From positions 1 to 64,000 of the forward strand of contig NZ_LXYE02000019.1 in NCBI RefSeq assembly GCF_001659685.2: a DNA stretch of 64,000 bases, given 5' to 3'. Shown piece by piece: positions 7,840 to 14,822 of the stretch (the stretch's first letter is position 1; every line of letters starts with the position of its first letter). The DNA comes from Labilibacter marinus. GTDB lineage: Bacteria; Bacteroidota; Bacteroidia; Bacteroidales; Marinilabiliaceae. The notes below the pieces were generated by a model that worked only from the letters and a program-made list of their open reading frames with translations, was not told where the DNA came from and did no database searches. The translations under genes and the position numbers were made by a program.

Positions 7840-9999
7840 TTACTTTTCTTCTTCAACACCTGAAATATCTCTACCTAGCTTATGTAAATATGCAATTATC
7901 GCAACCACCTCTTTCGTTGGCTCAACCTCAATGCCCGATGCCTTAAGGTCATTTACAATTTTATTAGCCTGCTTCATATAGTCCTCAACAGCCACCTCTT
8001 CGTAACCATCTCTATAAGGCACTCCCAAGGTTTTCATCACTTTAATTTTCTTAGGAATCAAATCCATCACCACCTCATTTTCCGCAAACCACGGGTAAGC
8101 GGGCATAATAGATTGCGGATTCATTTCTAATGGCTTCATAAAATGGTTATAATGCCAAACTGCTGTTTTATAAGTAGTAGATCCTCCAATAGAAACATCA
8201 CCTAAATAACCTGCTCTAGCTAAATCTGGACCCGTTCTGCGCGAACCCCATTGGAATGGATGATCATAAACAAACTCACCAATTTTTGAATACTCGCCAT
8301 AACGGTCTGTTTCCCATCGTAACGGACGAATTTGTTGCGAGTGGCAATTATAGCAACCATTCGAAATATAAATATCGCGCCCAGCCAATTCTAATGGCGT
8401 ATATGGCGTAACCGTAGATATTTTAGGAATATTAGACTCAACCGTCATCAAAGGAATAATTTCAACTGCACCACCAATGGCCACCGCAATAAATACAAAC
8501 ACGGCAAAACGAACTCCTCTTCTTTCTAACCATCTATGAACCGTTTCTCCTGCTACATTACGTTTCTTAGGGTTTTCTAGACCTGGAGCTTCAGTTTCCT
8601 CATCGGCAACCATTTCACCAGCCTTCATTGTTTTCATGATGTTATATAAAAACAACACAAAGCCTGCAAAGAACAACACTCCACCTACAATCCTAAAGGC
8701 ATACATAGGTAGTATTTGAATAGTTGTTTCTAAAAAGTTAGGATAAGCTAATGAACCCGTTGGTGTATATTCTTTCAACATTAACCATTGTGTAATGGCT
8801 GCCCAATACAACGGAATAGCAAACATTAAAATACCTAATGTAGCTACCCAAAAATGAGCATTCGCTAGTTTGCTAGAGAATAGCTTTGTTTTAAATAACT
8901 TAGGCACTAACCAATAGAACATACCGAAGATTAATCCTCCGTTCCATCCCATACCTGCAATATGAGTATGAGCCACTGTCCAATCCGTAAAGTGACTGAT
9001 AGAATTTACAGTTTTCAAGGACATCATTGGCCCTTCGAAAGTAGCCATACCGTAGGCAATTAATGCGACTACCATAAACTTCAAGTCCGCTCTATCTCGC
9101 ACTTTATCCCACGCTCCACGCAAGGTCAACAACCCGTTTATCATACCACCCCACGAAGGTGCAATTAGCATGATAGAGAAGGTTACTCCTAAAGCTTGAA
9201 GCCAATCTGGTAAGGCATTATATAACAAGTGATGAGGCCCTGTCCACATGTATAAGAATATCAATGTCCAGAAGTGAATAATGGATAATTGATACGAGTA
9301 AATCGGTCTGTTTGAAGCTTTAGGCAGATAATAATACATCAGCCCTAACCAAGGCGTAGTTAAAAAGAATGCCACTGCATTATGACCATACCACCATTGT
9401 ACCAAAGCATCTTGTGCTCCGGCATAGATAGGATAACTCTTGAATAATGAAACGGGCAACTCAATAGAGTTAACAATATGTAGAACAGCTACCCCTAAAA
9501 AAGTAGCTAGATACCACCAAACGGCTGCATAAATATGCTTCACACGACGCTTGATAATGGTTCCAATCATATTCCAACCAAACAGTACCCAAGATACAGC
9601 GATTAAAATATCAATTGGCCATTCTAATTCAGCATACTCTTTACCGGTTGTAAAACCAAGCAAAAGTGTAACGGCCGCTAGTACAATAATTAACTGCCAG
9701 CTCCAAAAATGAACCTTACTAATTACATCATTAAATAAGCGCGCTTTTAAAACACGCTGTAATGAATAATAAATACCAGCAAACATGGCATTACCAATAA
9801 ATGCAAAAATAACTGCATTGGTATGCACAGGTCTTACCCTTCCAAAGGAAGTATATTCGAGTCCGAGGTTAAAAGCAGGATAAGCTAACTGCAAAGCCGC
9901 TAACAAACCAACAATTAAAGCTACAGCTCCCCAAACTATGGTTGCAATAGTAAAATTTCTTACCGTTGCATTATCGTATTTAAACTTTTGTATCTCCAT
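7840..9999 (-). CDS. ccoNO: Fused CcoN-CcoO cbb3-type cytochrome c oxidase subunits I/II
   Basis: One 719-residue protein joins the catalytic subunit and the monoheme subunit. Residues 1-460 are CcoN with about twelve helices, the low-spin heme ligand region RPVHTNA (His 59), the Cu-B site WYGHNAV (His 206) and the His pair 256-257 (GPHHLL), and THIAGMGWNG near 345. After a charged linker (460-495) a helix leads into CcoO, with its heme c site CYNCH at 549-553 and the conserved IRPLRWETDRYGEYS segment. This complex reduces oxygen with high affinity and pumps protons. Fusion of N and O is common in Bacteroidota. It begins 18 nt after ccoS. Confidence 0.96.
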   Translation of the reverse strand: MEIQKFKYDNATVRNFTIATIVWGAVALIVGLLAALQLAYPAFNLGLEYTSFGRVRPVHTNAVIFAFIGNAMFAGIYYSLQRVLKARLFNDVISKVHFWSWQLIIVLAAVTLLLGFTTGKEYAELEWPIDILIAVSWVLFGWNMIGTIIKRRVKHIYAAVWWYLATFLGVAVLHIVNSIELPVSLFKSYPIYAGAQDALVQWWYGHNAVAFFLTTPWLGLMYYYLPKASNRPIYSYQLSIIHFWTLIFLYMWTGPHHLLYNALPDWLQALGVTFSIMLIAPSWGGMINGLLTLRGAWDKVRDRADLKFMVVALIAYGMATFEGPMMSLKTVNSISHFTDWTVAHTHIAGMGWNGGLIFGMFYWLVPKLFKTKLFSSKLANAHFWVATLGILMFAIPLYWAAITQWLMLKEYTPTGSLAYPNFLETTIQILPMYAFRIVGGVLFFAGFVLFLYNIMKTMKAGEMVADEETEAPGLENPKKRNVAGETVHRWLERRGVRFAVFVFIAVAIGGAVEIIPLMTVESNIPKISTVTPYTPLELAGRDIYISNGCYNCHSQQIRPLRWETDRYGEYSKIGEFVYDHPFQWGSRRTGPDLARAGYLGDVSIGGSTTYKTAVWHYNHFMKPLEMNPQSIMPAYPWFAENEVVMDLIPKKIKVMKTLGVPYRDGYEEVAVEDYMKQANKIVNDLKASGIEVEPTKEVVAIIAYLHKLGRDISGVEEEK

Positions 10000-10017
10000 A
10001 TTTATATGCGATAGGGT

Positions 10018-10215
10018 TTACTTTTTTTCTTTATCACTTACTTGTGTTTTCTCCTCTTTGTTTGTTTCAGACACTTCATCATCATCAAACAAAATACGCA
10101 CTGATGGCGAATAAGTATCTTCGTACTGACCTGACTTAACTGCCCAAATAAACAACACCAAGAAGAAAAGTGCAGCCAGTAAACTTACTCCAACTAATAA
10201 ATAAAGTATGTTCAT
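10018..10215 (-). CDS. ccoS: CcoS cbb3 oxidase assembly protein
   Basis: This 65-residue protein has an N-terminal membrane helix followed by the CcoS signature: FIWAVKSGQYEDTYSPS then VRILFDDDE. CcoS is required for insertion of heme or copper into cbb3 oxidase. Here it comes before the structural genes rather than after ccoI as in many Proteobacteria. It is 13 nt from the upstream cytochrome c gene, which places the quinol module and the oxidase in one transcript. The lysine-rich C-terminal tail is not conserved in the family. Confidence 0.9.
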   Translation of the reverse strand: MNILYLLVGVSLLAALFFLVLFIWAVKSGQYEDTYSPSVRILFDDDEVSETNKEEKTQVSDKEKK

Positions 10216-10228
10216 GACTGCCTATTAA

Positions 10229-11158
10229 TTATATTACTTTTTGGTCTTCAGGTATATCTTCTTTACCTAAAGCGTATATCTTTTTAACTACAAACAATAC
10301 GTAAAAGATAAAAAACCAGACGGCTAAAACAGAACCCGTATATCCAAAGATAATCCACAATGGAGCTTTTTTCACAGTATTCCACATGGCTCTTTCAGCA
10401 TTTAATGCAGGTTTATTGTTAACCGCACCAATCTGTAAGGTCTTTTCTGTTTTTATATCTCCATACAACTCAGTTTCTACTACCTGAGCTATCAACTTAA
10501 CATTACCTATTGAATCACCTGGAATTTCATCATTTAAGATAAAATAAGCTAAACCTGATTTATTAGTTGTTTTACCTTCGCCAATCTTTAGATTACCAAA
10601 ATACCTTTCAACAGCCAAGGTAACCTCCACTCCGCCAACAACACTCTCTTCTCCATTCAGTGTTCCTGTAAGCTTCAGCTTTAAAGCTTTTTTCTCTTCT
10701 TCATAATCTAAGTTCAGACTTAATACAGTTCCTTCAGGAATGTTACTTTCAATCTTTTCTGCCGTTTCCTGAACGTAGGTAGTATTAAAACTACGCACAT
10801 AAGCAATCACATTCCAGATATCAGCCTTGCTTAGAGCACTTTTAAAAGAAGGCATTGTTACACGACCTTCACTAATCTTATAAAATAGCTCACCATCGGT
10901 ATTCAATTGAAACTTCTCACTGGCAGGGTCGTCTGGAGATGGATTTAATAAGGCGTTAAAATTCCCCTTACCTGGAGTTCCATGACATGCAGTACACTTG
11001 CCTGCAAACACATCAGCTCCCGACTTTTGCATGGACTCTGTAAACTCCACCATGCTCAGCTTTTCTTTCTGATCTTGTGGAACTACCCATGTATTTTGCG
11101 CTGTAACATTTAAAACAGCACAAACACAAACTACTACGATTAAATAATACTTGTTCAT
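10229..11158 (-). CDS. Membrane-anchored monoheme cytochrome c
   Basis: This 309-residue protein has a signal peptide (residues 1-20, ending TAQ), a cytochrome c domain with CTACH at 55-59 and a likely axial methionine at 102 (TMPSF), then an Ig-like beta-rich domain (about 140-245). A C-terminal membrane helix near 268-292 anchors it, with a short cytoplasmic tail. It sits 10 nt downstream of the NrfD-type gene and 13 nt upstream of ccoS. The likely role is to carry electrons from the FeS/NrfD quinol oxidoreductase to the cbb3 oxidase; that is inferred from order and topology. I know no established gene name for this architecture. Confidence 0.82.
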   Translation of the reverse strand: MNKYYLIVVVCVCAVLNVTAQNTWVVPQDQKEKLSMVEFTESMQKSGADVFAGKCTACHGTPGKGNFNALLNPSPDDPASEKFQLNTDGELFYKISEGRVTMPSFKSALSKADIWNVIAYVRSFNTTYVQETAEKIESNIPEGTVLSLNLDYEEEKKALKLKLTGTLNGEESVVGGVEVTLAVERYFGNLKIGEGKTTNKSGLAYFILNDEIPGDSIGNVKLIAQVVETELYGDIKTEKTLQIGAVNNKPALNAERAMWNTVKKAPLWIIFGYTGSVLAVWFFIFYVLFVVKKIYALGKEDIPEDQKVI

Positions 11159-11168
11159 TGTTCCTGTT

Positions 11169-12506
11169 TTAAATTATTTTAGTCTTAGTTCCTTCTTCTT
11201 CTTCCGCCATTTCCCAGATTGGAATTACTGGAAATAGTTTAGCTAAAACAGAGATAATCATTAATCCCATTATAATAGAACCAATGGTAACTGCTGTTTC
11301 GATAATGGTTGGTTGATACACTACCCACTCATGAGGCAAATTTTGTACGGGTAAAAAAGGATGCTCCATGGTTGGGATAACAATAATATATCTTTTTAAC
11401 CAAGCACTAACCAATACAAAGAGTGAAATAATAAATAAAGGCAATGGTTTACGGAATGGCTTCCATAACAATACCACCATTGGAATTAATAAACCAAATA
11501 TCTGCGAAAACCAAAACATGATAGCATGTTTACCTAAAAACAATTCATGTATATGAATAGCATCAAACTCTTTCATTTTATAAGCAGGCACCACAAATTC
11601 GTTTAGGTTAAAATAGAAATAGATAACACAAACAAATTCTAATAGCTTACCCATCTTATCAAACAAAGATTCACCTAGGTAATCTCTCAGTTTATAATTG
11701 TTTCGGAAGAAGAATACAGCTATAATTACCGCTGCCATTCCTGTTACAAATGCTCCCGTTAAAAAGTAAGGTCCAAAAATGGTACTATCCCATCCACTAC
11801 GAGAGTTAACTGCCAACAACCAAGATGTTACTGTATGGATTGCAAATGCGGTAGGGATAACCAATATGATTAATAATCTAGTGGCCTTAAATAATAACTT
11901 ATACTGCTTTGGATGATGTGTCCATTTAAACGATAAAATTTCATACAACTTCATCATCCATTTAGGCGCATTCTGCATACGCCCTCTAGCGATAGCTAAA
12001 TCAGGAATTAAAGGCAGCAAATACAACAATGTACTGATGACCAAATAAGTGGTTACCACAGTAACATCCCATAAGATAGGCGATTGAACCCTTCCGTGGA
12101 TAAACACATTGAGCAATCGCTCTGGTCGTCCCATATCAGAAACAATAACCAAACCTGCTACAGCTGCAAACGCAACAGCAATAATTTCCGCTATTCGAGT
12201 AATGGGCTTAATCCAGGTATAACCTAATAAACCAATAACTCCGCTTATTAACATACCCACCAATGCGGTGGCTACAAAAAATACAAAGTTGGCAATATAC
12301 ATACCCCAACTTACCATATCACGCATCCCTGTAACAATCAGCCCTTTTTGGTACTGTATTACATATGCGTAAATACAAGCCAATAAAGCCATGGTTAAAA
12401 AAGACATCCATGTTAAAAACCCAGGACCAAAACCAACGGGTTTAAGGATATCCTTGGCTACTTTATCCAGCTTTTCTTTGTTTATTTTAATATTATGTCC
12501 AGACAT
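11169..12506 (-). CDS. NrfD/PsrC-family quinol-site membrane protein
   Basis: This 445-residue polytopic protein has about ten helices. It contains family features such as SDMGRPERLLNVFIHGRVQS (near 124-143) followed by PILWDVTVVTTYL, parallel to the HMGR and [14 protein letters not shown] segments of the ActC protein at the right edge. NrfD-type subunits (NrfD, PsrC, HybB, ActC/ActF) bind menaquinol and pass electrons to an attached periplasmic iron-sulfur subunit. Its partner is the FeS protein encoded 16 nt upstream. With the cytochrome c gene 10 nt downstream it forms a three-part module feeding the cbb3 oxidase. A homologous hydrogenase or polysulfide reductase role is less likely because no such catalytic subunit is near. 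Confidence 0.88.
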   Translation of the reverse strand: MSGHNIKINKEKLDKVAKDILKPVGFGPGFLTWMSFLTMALLACIYAYVIQYQKGLIVTGMRDMVSWGMYIANFVFFVATALVGMLISGVIGLLGYTWIKPITRIAEIIAVAFAAVAGLVIVSDMGRPERLLNVFIHGRVQSPILWDVTVVTTYLVISTLLYLLPLIPDLAIARGRMQNAPKWMMKLYEILSFKWTHHPKQYKLLFKATRLLIILVIPTAFAIHTVTSWLLAVNSRSGWDSTIFGPYFLTGAFVTGMAAVIIAVFFFRNNYKLRDYLGESLFDKMGKLLEFVCVIYFYFNLNEFVVPAYKMKEFDAIHIHELFLGKHAIMFWFSQIFGLLIPMVVLLWKPFRKPLPLFIISLFVLVSAWLKRYIIVIPTMEHPFLPVQNLPHEWVVYQPTIIETAVTIGSIIMGLMIISVLAKLFPVIPIWEMAEEEEGTKTKII

Positions 12507-12522
12507 ATTTTGGGTTTATAGA

Positions 12523-13473
12523 TTAGTGATGATTATCTGGTTTCTCAGGTGCTTCAAAAACTCTGTCTTTTGGAGGCAAATAATAAACGCGAGGTTTTGT
12601 CCCTAGCTCTTCCATCAATCTATAACCTGCATTCTTTTCTAATAAATCGCTTAATACCACCGTTTCGCGTGTTGTTCCATTCGTTACAGCATCTTCATTT
12701 TGGTCTCCAAAATAGAAAACCTCATTAGGACAAGCCCTCACACAGGTTGGCAATTCACCATCGCGTAAGCAATCCGCACTAAACAAACATTTTGAAACCG
12801 TTCCTTTTTTCTGTGGCACGTTCATCTCCACATCATATTCCATTGGCTCCTCTTTATACAGCTGAGCCTGAAATGGTTCTTCCCAATTGAATACCCTTAC
12901 CGAATAAGGACAAGCTGCCATACAGAACCTACATCCGATACAACGTTCGTTATCAATTAAAACAACTCCATCCTGACGTTTAAATGTAGCATCCACAGGA
13001 CAAACAGAAACACAAGGTGGATTATCGCAGTGCATACATGGTTTAGGCATATTGTAAGGTGCCGACTGCGGGTTATCCTGCATTACCAATGTATTAATAT
13101 GGTATTGGTAAGGATGTAAATGATGATGCTCCTGACAACCTTTTACACATTCTCTGGCATTTCTACATTTAGCTAAATCAATAACCATTACCCAACGCTT
13201 ACCTTCAATTCCTATTCTTCCGCGTGTTTGTAATGCATCTGTATCAAGCTTCACTTCCTTCACTTGACTTTTTGGAATTTCTACTAACTTATTATCTGAA
13301 GTTAGTACTTTAACATATTCCGAGCTTGAAGACTCTTCTGATTTAAACCCTGTTGTTGCTGCACCTGTTGTAGCTGCAACTCCGAGCAAGCCCAGCTTTC
13401 GCATAAAATCCCGTCTAGAATTTTTGCCTTGCTGCTTGTCAAGTTCATTCTTTTTAATACCGTCAGAACTCAT
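12523..13473 (-). CDS. Tat-exported four-cluster ferredoxin-like subunit (DmsB/HybA/NrfC type)
   Basis: This 316-residue protein has a twin-arginine signal (SRRDFMRKLGLLG, Arg 20-21) and cysteine groups at 103/109/113, 146/149/154/158, 178/181/184/188 and 229/235/244/248. This is the pattern of NrfC/DmsB/HybA electron-transfer subunits. There are 15 rather than 16 ligand cysteines: the position expected at 106 is alanine, so one cluster is probably [3Fe-4S]. It is the first gene of the respiratory cluster and pairs with the NrfD-type protein. It should carry electrons between menaquinol and the cytochrome c on the periplasmic side. No molybdopterin catalytic subunit is encoded nearby, which sets it apart from DmsB and PsrB systems. 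Confidence 0.9.
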   Translation of the reverse strand: MSSDGIKKNELDKQQGKNSRRDFMRKLGLLGVAATTGAATTGFKSEESSSSEYVKVLTSDNKLVEIPKSQVKEVKLDTDALQTRGRIGIEGKRWVMVIDLAKCRNARECVKGCQEHHHLHPYQYHINTLVMQDNPQSAPYNMPKPCMHCDNPPCVSVCPVDATFKRQDGVVLIDNERCIGCRFCMAACPYSVRVFNWEEPFQAQLYKEEPMEYDVEMNVPQKKGTVSKCLFSADCLRDGELPTCVRACPNEVFYFGDQNEDAVTNGTTRETVVLSDLLEKNAGYRLMEELGTKPRVYYLPPKDRVFEAPEKPDNHH

Positions 13474-13521
13474 TATATTAGTTTTAATTATTCTATTAAA
13501 ATGCTTCTATATTTAGGCACT

Positions 13522-13537
13522 TTACCTATTTAGGTAA
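13522..13537. promoter_or_regulatory. Palindromic operator candidate upstream of the respiratory cluster
   Basis: TTACCTA (13522-13528) and TAGGTAA (13531-13537) form a perfect 7-bp inverted repeat with a 2-nt spacer, about 50 nt upstream of the first respiratory gene. A related half site (ATAGGTAAT) lies near 13606-13614. The spacing and symmetry suit a dimeric regulator. Which regulator is unknown: it does not match the FNR consensus TTGAT-N4-ATCAA. The site lies between divergent operons but much nearer the respiratory genes. Confidence 0.4.
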
Positions 13538-13678
13538 TGCGATGCCGAATATATAAATTTCAACTTTTAATTTAGTTCAATATCCTTTATCATTTACAAT
13601 TGATAGGTAATTTATATTATTTCTGAATAAGGCAGCCAGCGGCTTAATTATAAATTAACATTAAATCCTCATTTTAAA

Positions 13679-13709
13679 TTTGGATTTTAAAATTTATGAC
13701 TTACTTTTG
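13679..13709 (+). promoter_or_regulatory. Histidine operon promoter (Bacteroidota type)
   Basis: A -33 element TTTG (13679-13682) and a -7 element TACTTTTG (13702-13709) are separated by exactly 19 nt, matching the Bacteroidota primary sigma consensus TTTG-N19/20-TAnnTTTG. Transcription should start near 13714-13717, about 15 nt before the leader peptide ATG at 13730. Confidence 0.85.
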
Positions 13710-13729
13710 TATCGATTCAATAAAGAACA

Positions 13730-13777
13730 ATGACAAATATCACACATCATCACGGACATCATTTTTATCTACTATAG
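13730..13777 (+). CDS. hisL: Histidine operon leader peptide
   Basis: A 15-codon frame, ATG at 13730 to TAG at 13775-13777, encodes MTNITHHHGHHFYLL. Five of fifteen codons are histidine, clustered at positions 6-8 and 10-11. It lies between a strong promoter and an intrinsic terminator just before hisG. This is the arrangement of a classical his attenuator: ribosome stalling at the His codons when charged His-tRNA is scarce should free the antiterminator strand that begins at the leader stop codon. Confidence 0.9.
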   Translation: MTNITHHHGHHFYLL

Positions 13778-13820
13778 GTGGGCCGGGATTGTTGTGTATA
13801 ATAATATAGGAGGGCTTACC
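13777..13820 (+). promoter_or_regulatory. Predicted his antiterminator stem
   Basis: GGTGGGCC (13777-13784), starting at the last base of the leader stop codon, can pair over all eight positions (two of them G-U) with GGCTTACC (13813-13820). The second strand overlaps the left arm of the terminator (13810-13817), so the two structures exclude each other. A ribosome finishing the leader peptide would cover the first strand and allow termination. One stalled at the His codons, about 15-30 nt upstream, would leave it free. Pairing was worked out by eye; no energies were computed. Confidence 0.7.
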
Positions 13821-13843
13821 GTATGGAAAGCCCTCTTTTTTTT
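13810..13843 (+). terminator. his attenuator intrinsic terminator
   Basis: Arms GAGGGCTT (13810-13817) and AAGCCCTC (13828-13835) are exact complements with a 10-nt loop, followed by eight T residues (13836-13843). It lies between the leader peptide and hisG, 46 nt before the hisG start. It is therefore an attenuator for the operon rather than the end of a gene. Confidence 0.92.
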
Positions 13844-13889
13844 GCCTAAAAATTTAAATAACAAAAAATAGAAACAAAGAATTCGCATC

Positions 13890-14747
13890 ATGGAGAAACT
13901 TAGAATTGCTTTACAGAAAAAAGGAAGATTACACGATGATTCAATGAAGCTTTTAAAAGAAGCTGGAATCAAATTTAACATTGGTAGTGGTAAGTTAGTG
14001 GCTCAATCGCCTAGCTTCCCTATTGAGGTTTTATTTTTACGTGATGATGATATTCCACAAACCATTGCTGACAACGTAGCTGACATAGGTGTTGTTGGAG
14101 AAAACGAAGTAGAAGAAAAAAACTTCGAACTAACTATTGCTAAAAGACTTGGCTTCAGCAAATGTCGTATTTCCTTAGCTATTCCAAAAGCTGATGAATA
14201 CCCTGGACTAGAATACTTCCAAGATAAGAAAGTAGCTACTTCTTACCCTGTAATTCTTAAAAAGTATTTTGACGAAAAGAAAATTAATTCTGACATTCAT
14301 GAGATTGCTGGTTCTGTTGAAATAGCTCCAGGAATTGGTTTAGCAGATGGTATTTTTGATATTGTAAGCTCAGGGAGTACACTTGTAGCGAACAGCCTTA
14401 AGGAAGTTGAAGTGGTGATGAAGTCAGAAGCCTTATTAGTTCAGGCAGATGGTTTATCAGATGAGAAAAAAGCTTTATTAGAAGAATTATTATTCCGCAT
14501 CAACTCGGTAATGGCGGCTAATTCAAATAAATACATTTTACTAAACGCTCCAAACGACAAAGTTGAAGCCATTGTAAAAGTATTACCAGGAATGAAGAGT
14601 CCTACCGTATTGCCTTTAGCAGAAAAAGGCTGGAGCTCTATCCACTCGGTTATTTCTGAAAAACAATTTTGGGAAAACATTGGAAAGCTAAAAGAAAATG
14701 GTGCTGAAGGAATCATCACCTTCCCAATCGAGAAAATGATTCTGTAA
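13890..14747 (+). CDS. hisG: ATP phosphoribosyltransferase (long form)
   Basis: This enzyme condenses ATP and PRPP in the first step of histidine synthesis. At 285 residues it is the long form, with an N-terminal catalytic pair of domains and a C-terminal ACT-like domain for histidine feedback inhibition. Recognisable parts are the N-terminus MEKLRIALQKKGRLHDDS, the DIGVVGENE segment near residue 70, and the PRPP-binding loop DGIFDIVSSGSTLVANSL near 155. Being the long form, it needs no HisZ partner. It is the first structural gene behind the attenuator. A 10-bp hairpin separates it from hisD. Confidence 0.95.
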   Translation: MEKLRIALQKKGRLHDDSMKLLKEAGIKFNIGSGKLVAQSPSFPIEVLFLRDDDIPQTIADNVADIGVVGENEVEEKNFELTIAKRLGFSKCRISLAIPKADEYPGLEYFQDKKVATSYPVILKKYFDEKKINSDIHEIAGSVEIAPGIGLADGIFDIVSSGSTLVANSLKEVEVVMKSEALLVQADGLSDEKKALLEELLFRINSVMAANSNKYILLNAPNDKVEAIVKVLPGMKSPTVLPLAEKGWSSIHSVISEKQFWENIGKLKENGAEGIITFPIEKMIL

Positions 14748-14780
14748 TTATTTTATAGGAATAATATAATTGACAATAAT

Positions 14781-14804
14781 GGCTGAGTTTTTATAAACTC
14801 AGCC
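14781..14804 (+). other. Intercistronic hairpin between hisG and hisD
   Basis: GGCTGAGTTT (14781-14790) and AAACTCAGCC (14795-14804) are perfect complements with a 4-nt loop, in the 75-nt gap between hisG and hisD. No U tract follows, so it is more likely to affect mRNA stability or processing than to terminate. Confidence 0.6.
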
Positions 14805-14822
14805 AACTTTATAATCTACTAC

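Noticed and set aside
11169-13473. Reading the FeS and NrfD pair as a polysulfide reductase, DMSO reductase or hydrogenase
   Set aside because: No molybdopterin or nickel-iron catalytic subunit is encoded next to them, and the following genes are a cytochrome c and an oxygen reductase.
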